Source: Tachypleus tridentatus (lineage: Eukaryota; Arthropoda; Merostomata; Xiphosura; Limulidae). Taken from it: a stretch of 64,000 bases of DNA. The notes under the pieces are model-generated. The model worked only from the letters and a program-made list of their open reading frames with translations, did no database searches and was not told the origin of the DNA. Every line of letters starts with the position of its first letter. Position 1 is the stretch's first letter. Below, piece after piece: positions 12,251 through 24,140 of this stretch. The position numbers were made by a program, and so were the translations under genes. The stretch is from positions 21,817,396-21,881,395 of the forward strand of contig NC_134833.1 in assembly GCF_004210375.1 (NCBI RefSeq). Direction: 5' to 3'.

Positions 12251-14023
12251 TTAAAATAAATAAAGTCATTGGCTTTCTTTACATAACACTGTTAAAGATT
12301 CGTGTTACATCTTTAAAGAACGTCCGAACATTTTTAGGACATTTATAAATGGCCACATCTCTCGTTTTTCAACTTTTTAATATTCTATTCTATAATATTA
12401 GAATATTCTATAAACTATTTAAAATAAGATAATCTTATTTTCGCAGATCGGTCCCTCATAAATATTTCAATATTTTAGTGTGTTTTTTTTTTCAGACTGG
12501 GTTTATGACAGAGTTCCTTTTTCAAATACGAACCAGAAATATATTAGTTTGACCAAAATGGTAAAAGCTGTATACCATTAGCGATGCAGGAAAAAACAAA
12601 TCAATGAGTAATGTCATAATTAATCAACAAACGATCGGTTGTCGGTAGGCTATTTGTAATCACGTTCTGGCCTCTTCTTAACTACAAAATGCATGACAGC
12701 GCAAAGGGTTAATTAATGCGATCAGAAATGATAAAACAGAGCATTCTCGGCTTCTATAAAAGTCCTAATACATCCGCTGTCAGTTTTTTTTAAGTAAGAA
12801 AATTAAAACATGCGTATTTCTTTATACTTTTCAAGCCAGACACAGAATCAACTATATGTTCTGTCTGTTTCCTTTCGCAGTTTCAGGTCAATAAAGCGTA
12901 CTTTATGGTGCGAGCTCCGACACAGTCATAGATTCTTTATACACATAACGCATTGTTTTCGACTTAAACCACTGGAACAGGGGAACTTTTTTAGTTTCAG
13001 AGTACCTTCTCAGCTATTAAACTATGATAACTATCACTGTATAAGATACACATATTCCGGATTTCGACTTGATAGTTCAGTGACTATTACACAGCCTATA
13101 CGAAACATCAACTAACATTCAAATCAGTCGGAGAAAACTCTTTCTCACAACAGTCAACTTGATAAACATTAACTTCAAACTGATGGTAGATAATATAATA
13201 ACAACCATTTAATAAAATCAAAGTTGGAGGCTGTTGTACTCTTGTTATAAAAGGTTCTGTTGTTGCTTTTGCTTCAACGGATTGAGCAAAATTAAGATGG
13301 TTTCTTCCATTTTGGTAAAAACTGCTATAATATTCATAAACAATACTTTATAACACGTTTAATGGGAAATAATCACTTGTGCTATCTATAGACAGTACCC
13401 TATGGCACGTTGAACTGAAATAATCACTTATGTCTATAGAAATAAATGTGAAACAATTGTAAGTCCTTGGTGAACCATTAAGAATGAAGGTGTAAAATGC
13501 ATGGCGAACTTATTGTGCTACATTCAGGAAAATATCTAAAGTAATAAAATACCTCTATCATCAAAACTCCAAAATTAATTCCTTAGTTGGCTGTAGAAAT
13601 TTGGATTTTTAAACATAAAGATTACATTAAAAACCAGAGGGCTAAACGACCATGTCAGAGATCCTTGGGATTCATGTATAGCCATCTCGAAGTTTGAACC
13701 CAAAGAAAGACAGTTAACCAGTAGCACCCGCTGATACAAACTTTGTCTGGCACTTTCAACAGAAAAAGGAATTGAATTTCACGCATTTTATAACGTGCAC
13801 ACACTTGAAAATATTGAGTGTTTTCAAAAGATATCACGTCTCGTATCCTGGACCTTTCAATCCGTAGATCAACACAATGGCTACGTAAAAAAAAAATATT
13901 ATTCGTTTTTATAAAAACATTAAAAATAATAATAATTTTGAAAATACTGTTTCTCTCTGTTTAAACTGGTATATAAAACTGTTTTAAATTTAAGACACTT
14001 CAGTTTACGTTGTACTGTCCCTC
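12251..14023. other. Intergenic/intronic with one promoter-like site
   Basis: AT-rich sequence. Apart from the TATA/initiator pair near 12755 I see no supported gene. A 101-codon frame at 12810-13115 starts with ATG but resembles no family I know. Confidence 0.35.
12755..12786 (+). promoter_or_regulatory. TATA box plus initiator
   Basis: TATAAAAG at 12755-12762 is followed 27 bases later by TCAGTT at 12780, the arthropod initiator consensus at close to the usual spacing. An AAGTAAGAA donor-like site follows at about 12791. The first downstream ATG (12810) opens an unrecognised 101-codon frame. This is pattern matching only. Confidence 0.35.
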
Positions 14024-14136
14024 CCCCCGGTGGCACAGCGATATGTCTGCGAACTTACAACGCTAGAAACCGGGGTTAGATACCCGTAGTGGGCAGGCCA
14101 CAGATATCCAGTTGTGTTGTTCTGTGCATAATTACG
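14024..14136 (+). mobile_element. SINE-B copy joined to SINE-A
   Basis: Forward SINE-B from CCCCCGGTGGCACAGCG to TGTGCATAATTACGAACAAAC. Its CAAAC tail runs directly into the SINE-A at 14137 without a spacer. Confidence 0.8.
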
Positions 14137-14396
14137 AACAAACAAACCAGGTGGATAAGGCACTCGACTCGTAATCTGAGGATCGCGGGTTTGAATCCAC
14201 GTCGCACCAAACATGTTTTCCCTTTCAGCCGTAGGGGCGTTATAGTGTTACGATCAATCCCACTATTCGTTGATTAAAAGAGTAGCCCAAGAATTGGCGG
14301 TGAGTGGTGAAGACAGGCTGACTTCCCTCTAGTCTTACACTGCTAAATTAGGGATGGGTAGCGCAGATAGCCCTCGTGTAGCTTTTTGCGAAATAC
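14137..14396 (+). mobile_element. SINE-A copy, headless junction
   Basis: Forward SINE-A starting at CCAGGTGGATAAGG, so it lacks the first ~12 bases (GGCCCGGCATGG). It begins precisely after the CAAAC tail of the SINE-B to its left. B box GGTTTGAATCC. Confidence 0.85.
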
Positions 14397-16077
14397 AATG
14401 ACATTTTAGCAGCAAGTTCGTAAAATATGAAAAACCCGTATTTTTAAGTTTCTGAGAAATAGAACGTTGAAAGAATTTTATAAAATACAAGATAATCGTT
14501 TTTCATAGCGTAATACCCAACTTAATCCATCAGTCTACTGATTTCAAACACATTGCCATAAGAAACGTTTAATACACAAATACTTTCACCAATTATAAAT
14601 TAACATAATTAAAAACCTAACTAATTATCGGAAGAAAGTGGTTTAGTAAAGCATTTATGGTTGCATCAAAATTAAACCCGTCGTTTGAACGTTCTGTACA
14701 TGTGTATATTTACATATAGTTTTGAGGTTTAAACCGTACTTACCCCCAAAAAATGTTACACGATAAATCATCAGAATCCAATCCTGAAGATAGAATGGAC
14801 TATCACAGTTGTACGCTTTGGAAAACGGTTACGAAGGTTGTCAGTAACTTATCCGAAACGTGTGTTGAGACTGGTATAAATCTTTACGCTTTTAGCTTTT
14901 AAATTGTATGTTGACTTTTATTAAACAATTACCTTCACAGTAATAAGTTTATCATCTCTTAACCCAACTATTATGTTACGTTAATTTATTTTTAAATTAC
15001 TAAGGCTCATCATTTGCTAGGCTTAACTGTTAAATAACGCTGATTTATCATTTCGTTATGAAAAAACGCTTATCCTTGCTAAGCCTAACTGTTGAAAAAA
15101 GCTTTCTAAGGTCCCTTCACGATGACAAAACCTCAAAAGTCCTCTGAGTGCCAGTCAGATAAACATACACAGAGAACTGGCGGGAGAGTTATAAGGGGAA
15201 ATCCCACGTGATTGCGTTCCACGCATGTTCCATACCTGCCCTTACTGTCCCACACGTGTTGCAGGGGCACTGCCCTCATGTGCACTGGGAAGGTAATGTC
15301 TTGCCGCTCCAATGAAAATATCTTATAGCAATTTTAAACTTTTTTTTTTCCAGTTTGTTTGGTATATAAGCAAACTCTCACGATCTGTGATTTTTTTTGT
15401 CACCACTTCACCCACTCATAAGGCAGAAGTTTAGTTTGTATTTGATAACAGAGATCACGAGGTTTAAATAATAAAAAAAAAGAGTTAATGTCTCCCCCGA
15501 GGAAAGAAGATAGCTGTTTCGGTCGTTCATACCATTTAAAACGATACTGAATTCTTCGTCATTAAACGTGATTTCAAGGTCAAAAGGTGGTGTTTAACGT
15601 GCTTTATCCATCTTCTAAAATACTGTATTTGAGCCAAGGACGTAATGAACAACAGTCAGGTAGAAACTGACGCTAAACAAGTCGTGCATGCCTACCTAGC
15701 CATAATGCTTTCATTTTGAACAATCTCAAGTGAATTGGTTAAATTTTCCATTGAATAAAACTAATTTACCACAACTATTGTAAGTTACATATTGCTGTAA
15801 CATAGGAAAAAGTATGTCAGGACACGTGATTGCTTGTTTTTTTTTCATCGTTTTATTTTGTGTGTATATGTGTGTAATTTGGCCAGACGTCTTTGAAAAT
15901 AAAGTCAAAATTAACTTTAAGAAAACCCTCTAGCATGCACGTGTGTACTAACCAATAGAGGGGACGTGTACCAACCGAGAAATTCCTTCTTTTTCAATTA
16001 CATCCGTTAGAAATGTGTCACTTGGTGGTTTGAAAAGACGTTATGCACTTAATATTAACTTGCAATCTGACCCCTTA
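14397..16077. other. Intergenic, contains a regulatory cluster
   Basis: AT-rich except for a distinctly less AT-rich block at about 15115-15320 that holds the motif cluster described separately. No coding exon is recognised on either strand. Confidence 0.4.
15195..15370 (+). promoter_or_regulatory. Candidate promoter: kappaB, E-boxes, CCAAT, TATA
   Basis: Seen directly: GGGGAAATCCC at 15195-15205, a textbook NF-kappaB/Rel site; CACGTG at 15205-15210 and 15253-15258; CCAAT at 15309-15313; TATATAAG at 15363-15370. The order and spacing resemble a pol II promoter firing rightwards with a start near 15393-15400. Rel sites with a TATA box are typical of arthropod immune genes, but I find no recognisable first exon downstream, so the target is unknown. 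Confidence 0.4.
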
Positions 16078-16348
16078 GGCATGGACAGGTGGTTAAGGCA
16101 CTCGAATCGTAAACCGAGGGTCGCAATTTCGAATCCCCGTCACACCAAACATGCTCGCCATTTTAGCCGTGAAGGCATTATAATGTGACGGTCAATCATA
16201 TTATTCGTTGGTAAAAGAGTAGCCCAAGAGTTGGCGATGGGCGGTGATGACTAGCTGCCTTCCCTCTAGTCTTACACTACTAAATTAGGGACGGCTAACG
16301 CAGATAGCCCTCGGGTAGCTTTGCACGAAATTCAAAACTAACCGACCA
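16078..16348 (+). mobile_element. SINE-A copy
   Basis: Forward SINE-A beginning GGCATGGACAGGTGGTTAAGG and ending GCACGAAATTCAAAAC. The body is well preserved. Confidence 0.88.
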
Positions 16349-16562
16349 ATCAGAGCAAGCTACCTAATAACAAGTACAACTAATAAATATTACTTACAGT
16401 GTTCCAACTGGACGTTTCTTTACCGTAAATTAATATTTGTCCGAATAACTCAGACATCAACAACAGTTTTAAAACATCTATTTACACATTTAGAATTGTA
16501 AACTAATTTTCAGTATTCATAAACATTGAACTGCAATATATGTTTCAATTTGTTTATTCGCT

Positions 16563-16604
16563 TTTTGGGCAGGGCACGGATACCTTATTGTGTAGCTTTG
16601 TTTG
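16563..16604 (+). mobile_element. SINE-B 3' end in A/B composite
   Basis: Only the SINE-B tail is present (TGGGCAGGGCACGGATACC through TTGTGTAGCTTTG). It joins an inverted SINE-A through TTTGGTTTGGTTTGAATTTC. The identical kind of junction recurs inverted near 18000-18078. Confidence 0.65.
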
Positions 16605-16875
16605 GTTTGGTTTGAATTTCGGGCAAAGCTACACGAGGGCTATCTGCGCTAGCCGTCCCTAATTTAGCAGTGTAAGACTAGAGGGAAGGCAGCTAGTCAT
16701 CACCACCCACCGCCAACTCTTGGGCTACTCTTTTACCAACGAATAGTGGGATTGACCGTAACATTATAATGCCCCAACGGCTGGAGGAGTGAGCATGTTT
16801 GGTATGATTGGGATTCGAACCCGCGATCCTCATATTTCGAATCGAATGCCTTAACCATCTGGTCATGCTGGGCCT
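16605..16875 (-). mobile_element. SINE-A copy, reverse
   Basis: Full-length inverted SINE-A ending at CATGCTGGGCC, with good body similarity. It is tail-to-tail with the SINE-B piece on its left. Confidence 0.9.
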
Positions 16876-17957
16876 GTGTTTAGATTTAGGATACCATCTA
16901 TAGGTATTAAGAAATAAGAAGAAAACTTTCCATTGGTAACAAGGAAAAGAGTTAGAGAAGATATTGTTTGAATATGTAAATTGCTACGTAAGAAAAGCTG
17001 CAGATAATCCAGAGAAGAATTATGGTACAAAAATAGTATTATTTAATATGTACTTTAGGATTTCAGGATATATATTCAAACCTCTATAATTGAGAGCATC
17101 AGTACAGTGGTGTATCCAGATTTGTTTCTGTCCAACTACTTGTAACCGCATTCTCACAATTTGCTGCGTTCTGTCGCACACGTTTCATTTTTGTTAATTA
17201 TTAACGATTAGTATGATTAAAGTGTTCTTGAATAGAAGGTAAAACGTTCTTACATCATTCATAGAAAATATCCGCTACTTAATGAGGCGAAGTTTTTGCT
17301 TTTTTCTGTCTGTACTACGTATGGAAAAAAAAAAATAATTTATGTATGTGTACTTGACGTACGGAAATTACAAGGGGAATACCCTAACCACGTCTGTCAC
17401 ACAAGGGGAATAATGTATCCTAAAGGTACGTAAAGGCGCTTCTTCAAACTCTTTCTAAAAAAATAAAATATAAAAAAAAACCTGTTCATCCGTACGAGCG
17501 GAGGGGTGGGCTAGTAATTCTCTTCTGAGATTCTCTGTTCCCGCTTGTCGCCACTGTCTCGGTCAGTTTTCCTTCTTCTTTTAACAAGACAGTCCAGACA
17601 GTACTATAACAATATCTTCCTTCAACCTACTCATGATATAACCTAAAAGTGTAGAAGTTAAATATTGTAATTATTTAGCGTGTTATACTTTTGTGTATAT
17701 GTATAGGTTCGCTTATGAATGTACGAGGATTTGAGGTAGGGTTATGTAGGATCGAATTAGCGTTTCAGTAGACCTACAAGCCAGAATGCTGAACTGAATA
17801 GGATAACAATTATGCAAGGGGAAATAATACAGTACGAAATACCACACGCACACCCACGTAAGATGAGCGCTAATTATGTACTGCGCATGAACAGAAAGTA
17901 ATCGTCACGAAACAGTATGAAAAAAAGACAAAACCTACAGACAATTTTTTTTCTTCA
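16876..17957. other. Intergenic/intronic, no gene recognised
   Basis: AT-rich sequence. A less AT-rich island at about 17490-17600 (GCGGAGGGGTGGGC, then CGGTCAGTTTTCC) could be regulatory, but no exon is identifiable. Confidence 0.35.
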
Positions 17958-18042
17958 GTAACGACTAGCTGCTCTCTCTCTAGTCTTACACTGCGCTAGC
18001 CCTCGTGTAGCTTTGTGCGAAATTCAAACCAAACCAAACCAA
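17958..18042 (+). mobile_element. SINE-A tail fragment
   Basis: GTAACGACTAGCTGC to GTGCGAAATTCAAACC, with an internal deletion in the TTAGGGACGG region. Part of the inverted A/B composite. Confidence 0.75.
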
Positions 18043-18147
18043 ATAACGCTACACAATAAGCTATCCGTGCCCTGCCCACCTCGGGTATCGAAAGCCGGTT
18101 TTTAACGAAGTAAGTCTGCGGACATGCCGTTGTGCTACTGGGTGTGA
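18043..18147 (-). mobile_element. SINE-B copy, reverse
   Basis: Inverted SINE-B (CGCTACACAATAAGC, CCCTGCCCACCTCGGG, then GTTGTGCTACTGGG). Its tail meets the SINE-A tail at 18042. Confidence 0.7.
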
Positions 18148-18357
18148 TAGTTGTAACTGTTACAACCAGCATTCTGTTAACACTCTTAAACGAAGCTACT
18201 ACAATAATCTTCCACTCCAACAATGTTCTTTGATTCTCTCTGTACCCAACACGTAAGGATGTATTTTCTTCAAGTCTACCACTCTCGTGTAATTGAAAAA
18301 TAGCTGTAGTTTACTTTCTGCCCCTGAAGCTACCTTTTCAATGAATGACTGACCTCT

Positions 18358-18475
18358 TCTCCAGTGGTTCAGTGATAGATCTGTAAGAATACGACGTCAA
18401 AGTTCAGGTTTCGATACTCGTGGTGGACAGAGCACAGAAATCCTATCGTGTAGCTTAATGTTTGAAAACAAGTAA
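18358..18475 (+). mobile_element. SINE-B copy
   Basis: Forward SINE-B: CCAGTGGTTCAGTGATAG, AGGTTTCGATACTCG, then TGTAGCTTAATGTTTG. Confidence 0.65.
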
Positions 18476-18504
18476 ACCGTTACTTGTCGGTTTTAACTTC
18501 CTAT

Positions 18505-18745
18505 CATGTAATCTGCATGACAGGTACCTGTGAGGCTCGGGATATCAACCCGTCGATGAACATGCTCAATATTTTGACTGTGGGAGTGTTATCATCCGCT
18601 GGTCAGTCCCACTAATCATTGATAAAAAGTAGCCGAAACGGTGGGTGGCGTTGACTAGCTGCCTTCCCTCTGGTCTAGCAGTTGTAAGTTTGAGAAAGAT
18701 ATTCCTCGAGTATCTTTGCACGAATTTCAACAAACAGACAATATT
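18505..18745 (+). mobile_element. Decayed SINE-A
   Basis: Forward SINE-A with a degraded head and recognisable body (CCCACTAATCATTGATAAAA, GACTAGCTGCCTTCCCTC) and tail (TTTGCACGAATTTCAACAAAC). Confidence 0.7.
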
Positions 18746-18814
18746 CCAGGTCCTGTACTTCCTCCCTCGATTATCTAGTCCATTTTCCGTTCTCACAATA
18801 AAAACCGTGACGTT

Positions 18815-18900
18815 CCAGTGGCTCGGCAGTAAGTCGGAAAGCTTATGACATTAAAACCCGGGTTTCGATACGCGTGGTGTGCAGAACACAGATAAACAGG
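18815..18900 (+). mobile_element. SINE-B fragment
   Basis: CCAGTGGCTCGGCAGTAAG, GGGTTTCGATACGCG and a short GTGCAGAACACAGATA. The tail is missing. Confidence 0.6.
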
Positions 18901-19752
18901 AAAATGTTATGTCCTTCAGCTGTACATCGTTTAATAGCCTCGTTGCATAAATATTTATTTTTGGTGGCATTGTAACCTTTGTACGATTAGAACTTTAACC
19001 TGAATCAATACGTGTTCGACATGCCAATACCGACCATTCAACCCGCGGCTGAGACTACACGCAATTGCATCAGCGTAGTCAAATCATTCAAATAACGTGC
19101 GACTAAACCCACGCAAATGAGATCATTCACATAATGAAGATAGAAGCGCAATAACGCGCTAAAATAAAACTATAATTCACAGTGAAACATGGTCCATAGT
19201 AGGTACTTTACAGGGAGCCTTATCGTATTAAACTATACTAGTTTCATTTTGTACCCAAATATATGCACTAACACGCATTACCGCTTTCAAAACGTTCAAG
19301 GAGATGAGTTACATGTAATTACAAAGACACGACGAATGATCCTCTGTCTTACGTATAATTACTTATGTAAATGCTATGACTGATTTGAATTTAAATACAA
19401 GTAAATAATGAAAGATTTGTCTTATTTCACTCTTGGAATCGCTATGATATCAATTCCTTCACCCTTCTTTCTTATAAAATAAGCCATTGTTGTTGATTCT
19501 CGCAAACCTCAATATAGAGTACGAGGTAAAGAAGCTATGTGCAATATTAAATATAGGATTACTATGGATCGAGTTTGTTACAATCATGTAATTCTCTGTC
19601 GCTTTACCATAAATTTTATTAATGTTTACTTATTTCTAACAGGAACTGATACACACCAGAATTAATCAACACAAATTTATCAATTACCCAAAAGTAAATT
19701 TGGTTTTAAATTACTTTTGTTTCTTACTGACAGCACGTCTTCCTTCGCTTCA
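18901..19752. other. Intergenic/intronic, no gene recognised
   Basis: AT-rich sequence with two similar phrases (caaatcattcaaataacg / gagatcattcacataatg near 19080-19135). No supported gene. Confidence 0.35.
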
Positions 19753-20015
19753 GGCTCGGCGTAGCAAGGTGGTTAAGGCACTCGACTCGTAACCCGAGGG
19801 TCGCGGGTTCGAATCCCGTCACACCAAACATACTCTCCCTTTCAGCCGTGGGGGCATTATAATGTGATGGTCAGTCCCACTATTCGTTGGTAAAAGAGTA
19901 GCCCAAGAGTTGGCGGTGGGTGGTGATGGCTAGCTGCCTATCTCTAGTCTTATACTGCTAAATTAGGAAGGCTAGCGCAGATAGCCCTCGAGTAGCTAGG
20001 CGCGAATTTAAAAAC
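19753..20015 (+). mobile_element. SINE-A copy, left half of tandem pair
   Basis: Full-length forward SINE-A (GGCTCGGCGTAGCAAGG to GCGCGAATTTAAAAACAAAC). Its tail runs straight into the next SINE-A. Confidence 0.9.
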
Positions 20016-20282
20016 AAACCACCAGGTGAGTTAAGGCGTTCAACTCGTAAACTGAGAGTCGCGGGTTCGAATCCCCGTCATACCAAACATGCTTGCCCTT
20101 TCAGCCGTGGGGACGTTATTAAGTTACGGTCAATCCCACTATTCGTTGGTAAAAGAGTAGCCCACGAGTTGGCGGTGAGTGATGATGACTAGCTGCCTAC
20201 CTCTAGTCTTATACTGCTAAATTAGAAAGGCTAGCGCAGATAGCCCTCGTGTAGCTTTGCGAGAAATTCAAAACAATCAAAC
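20016..20282 (+). mobile_element. SINE-A copy, right half of tandem pair
   Basis: Begins CACCAGGTGAGTTAAGG directly after the upstream CAAAC, so it lacks the GGCCCGGCATGG leader. Otherwise complete, ending GCGAGAAATTCAAAAC. The two halves share a CTACCTCTAG/CTATCTCTAG variant, consistent with relatedness. Confidence 0.9.
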
Positions 20283-21558
20283 GTTTAACGCTTTTATTTT
20301 ATAACTTTTTCTAAACTACACCAAATACACCCGTTTATCTTATACGGGATTAAAATTTCCCATAGTCTTATGAGTTCTTGTATCTTCACAAATTGACTTA
20401 ACTTGATCCCATAGGGACTAACCAGAAGTCGACCGAGTTTCATTTCTTTCAACCCCGTCTGATTCTTATGCTTAACGTCGTAACGAGGATCTGGGTATAA
20501 TATAACGTGTAGATGTTTGTGAACAAAAATACGTTAAAAGAGTTTATTTCTCTAAACTTCTGTTAAACCTATTTTCAACCATATTTCACTATTATTTTTA
20601 GTAACACATTTCATAGAAATACACGATCAGGCTTTTTTATTATTTTCCAGTCAAAGTTTTGGGTTAGATTTGATTTCTCTAACATTTGTAGTAGTTTAAC
20701 GTAATTTCTTTTCTTATTCAAACAAAATTTGGTGTAGATTCTATTTAATGTTTATAACTTAAAGGTCATTCAACTGTAGTTATTTCACTCATAGTTAATT
20801 TGTATTCGGGTTACAATAACTTATGCCAAGCTTCATGTGAAAACTTGTAATTATTTTGTTTTGTTTTTCCTTGTCGGTTCAAAGAAAACTAATAATAACC
20901 ACCGCTAGTAACTTAAGCTCCCTCTAGTGTCTTTTTTTCTCTCTCAGTGATTAAATAAGACACACTATTCATTATAGTAAATTGGATGTTTTTTGCTACT
21001 GTTGTTACGGTTTAATGCAGGCATTAATTGAAGCACCGACTGCAGCGAGAATTTGAGAAATAGACATTTGTTTTATAACGCCATCTGTGATCAATTGTCT
21101 ACAGCTTTAGTAACACCTGAATGATATCTGTGCCTGACCCTGTTCAGTCAAATACATCTACGCGTACGTAGCTTTGAATACGTGACGTAACAATGTCATT
21201 AGTTTGTTTTACAAAAATGGATATTTATATAAAATATAAGTTATAACATGATGATAACTAAACAACGCATTTTCAAGCTTTCGTATCTTCTTCATGAAAT
21301 GTTAAAGTTATTATAAAATATAAGACAACTGAGTTTGTCAAAAATACACATAAATCGGTTAGTCAATAAGTTGGATTAAGTGTTGTTTCCTTAGTTTGTT
21401 TAGATGCGAATTGTATAGGCCTGAATTATTTTTAACTTACTGAGGATAATTTGTTTTGTTTAAGATTTTTTGCGTAATAGTAAAGGTAACTTCAAACAGT
21501 CTTTCCTAATTTTGATCCGATAGACTAGAGAAAATGCATTAATCGTGTGTGTTTGTGT
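20283..21558. other. AT-rich intergenic, no gene recognised
   Basis: Long AT-rich stretch with no recognisable exon, RNA or repeat family. Confidence 0.4.
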
Positions 21559-21668
21559 TTTCTTACAGCAAAGCCACGGCGGGCTAGCTGCTGAGCCCAC
21601 CGAGGGGAATCAAACCGCTGATTTTAGCGTCGTAAATCCGGAGACATACCGCTGTACTAGCATTAGGT
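21559..21668 (-). mobile_element. SINE-B copy, reverse
   Basis: Inverted SINE-B: TTTTCTTACAGCAAAGCCAC, GAGGGGAATCAAACCG, ATACCGCTGTACTAGC. Well preserved. Confidence 0.8.
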
Positions 21669-24140
21669 GGATGTACTACTCGTATAGGATCCACTACTAA
21701 CCTCTGGATTTCTCTTGTCTAACCTGACAGTGAGATTTGACCATCATTGCCGTACACACAATATATGACAATAAGAGTTATTGATTTTGGTTGTACGATT
21801 TTAAGGTTTTAAAGTCTGTTAAATTAGTTACATGAAAATCACTAGAAACAAGTCACAATTCTAACCCTTCAGTCTTCAAAAATTAACGATCGAAATTTTA
21901 CACACAAACGAATAAACTGACGAATCACATACTTAACAATAGAATTGTGGTTGTTGTGTTAAACCCCAGTTAATGTGTTGCCTCATTTAGTCAATAATAC
22001 TTACACGATGAAAGATGAAGATTTAATTACTAAAGTATTCATGCTAGTAAATCGATGGAGCTTTAGTACATAGACCCTTAAACTGGACAGAATTCCCAAG
22101 ATCTGACCTAGTAGGTAGCGTGTCGGTCTGCTGTTTGGAAGGTTTAAAGCTCGAGCCCATGCTTGAACATGCTTGGGAGTATTTCAACTTTAACTATCAA
22201 TTCACTTACTTCATTAAGCTTAAGACTGGTCAAGCAGGTATCGGGTGTTATAGACTGGCTTCTCTTTCTATGATAAGAACATTTAAATTAATAACAACTA
22301 TGCCTAAAGTTTGGGGCATCTGAGCTAGTCATTTAGCGAATGCGTCTCAGTTTTCGAAAGGCTTAAAATACTAAATACTACATTTCTGGGCAATGTTTTC
22401 TTTATCTATATTGTTAAGGCTACAGACCTGTACACAGCACACACACAGAAAAGTGTAATAACATGCGTTATTGGTACATAAACTCAGTGAATAGATACAA
22501 ACTTCGTGACTTGAAAATCGTTCATAAAACCCGTATAAGTATTTATAGATAATACGAACGTTGACGTTGCCTAGAGATGCATTTTGAGAATTACCAGATG
22601 TTTGACGAACACGCTGAAGTCGATATTCCATTCTAAATACGTACAATACTATTCGTTATAAACGACATCGGAGGTAGAAGGGGAGACAAAGGAATAAGAC
22701 AGTAAACATCACTTTTGTGAAATAACATCAGAAAAAATAAAATAATAAGTCATATTAATATCGTCCACGAGAGTGCTCTGTATCAAAGATAAAATAAAAT
22801 AAAAATTAAGTGTAACAAATATTTTTATTTCTTGCTTTTGAAGTTTATATGTCATGCTCAGTTCTAATCGTCTTGAAGTTACAGCATGCGCACGTTTTAC
22901 TGACGTCACAATATTGCAAATTGCGACATAAAGCATCCGCGATGCGATATAATGTTAGTGTCTACTGCCTGACTGACAGATAACACACTGTTGTATAGGA
23001 AGTAGAAACAGGTGATTTCTCCAGGCGCCCTTTGGCCCCTTTTCTCAGAAATTATGACATTTGGAGAAACCAGGGGACTTTTGTATTTTATATTCTTTCT
23101 AAAAAGGTATAAGCAACTAGGACCCAATTAACGCAGTTGAGGCTGAATTGACTTTAGCATGTATGTAAATAATTTAAAAAAGCTAGCGGGAAATTTATTA
23201 CAAAGCACATGCTGGTTACAATGTAGTTTGTTTGTTTTTTTCATGTTTCATACATTCCACTTAGTTATCGATAATTTTGTTTATGCAAAGTTTATAATTT
23301 TTTCTTTACTTTTCCAGTTAGATCTTCTCCTGAGAGTCATATCAGCGATTTCGTAATCGTGATTACGTAGTTTTAGTCTTTCACTGAACAGAATGTATTT
23401 CTTACTTCGTGTCTCTGTCAGCTCAAAGCGTTTGGCAAGCGTGCGAATGTCACCCAGTTACATACATACCCTGTTAAATTCTGATAGCAACTTGAACTGA
23501 TATGTGTCTATTTCACGAGTTAAATTAAATCTGAGATACTTCTGAAAACTGGAACCAGATGTTTTAGACTCAATGTGGGAAACTAGACGTTGGCATTTCC
23601 GTTCAGACGCCCAATTCTTTGTTATCTCTATTAGAACTGTTACATTCTGTGAAGTGTGTTCTCAAGAGATTTGTTCAATTTTTTTACATATGTATATATT
23701 ATTTTGTTTTCGGTCTCAGAAATGCGTTTTCAACCGGTTCTGCCCCACCTGCCTTACTGGCCTCTTTCACAAAACAACAAAGACCCATTTCATATGTAAA
23801 TTAAGCTTTCAGAAGTATTACTAAACAAAAGAAAATTAACATGATTTAGCAAAAACACGAGAACATTGTCTTTAGTTCCAACTTTAAATATTTTTAAATG
23901 AGGATTTAGAAATAACACGGATTTGTGTGTGTGTGTGTGTCGATAAAATAAACTATGTTTAACTTACTTAATGTTGTATTTTTATTTTTATCGTCTCAAC
24001 TTTAAATATTTCGAGAATTTAATTGCTTATGTCCCCATTTGCTATTATTTTATTATTATTATTAAGGAATTTCCTGTGGGAGGACAAAAATCACTTAATG
24101 ACAAGTTATTAACATCCTCAGCACCCAGTCACGAGGTCCT
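21669..24140. other. Intergenic/intronic, no gene recognised
   Basis: AT-rich sequence. A tRNA-like phrase at 22105-22160 (GTAGGTAGCGTGTCGG, then GCTCGAGCCC) may be a decayed SINE head. A (GT)n run lies at about 23923-23940. Frames at 22371-22646, 22906-23127 and 23573-23824 show no known domain. Confidence 0.35.

Noticed and set aside
12810-13115. 101-codon forward open frame after a TATA box
   Set aside because: Has an ATG, but composition and lack of any motif make it doubtful; only the promoter-like site is reported.
19753-19830. tRNA-Thr(CGT) gene
   Set aside because: The CTCGTAA loop and B box are there, but no proper acceptor stem pairs and the SINE-A body follows.
22371-22646. 91-codon reverse open frame
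   Set aside because: No conserved motif and the N-terminal codon is not ATG.
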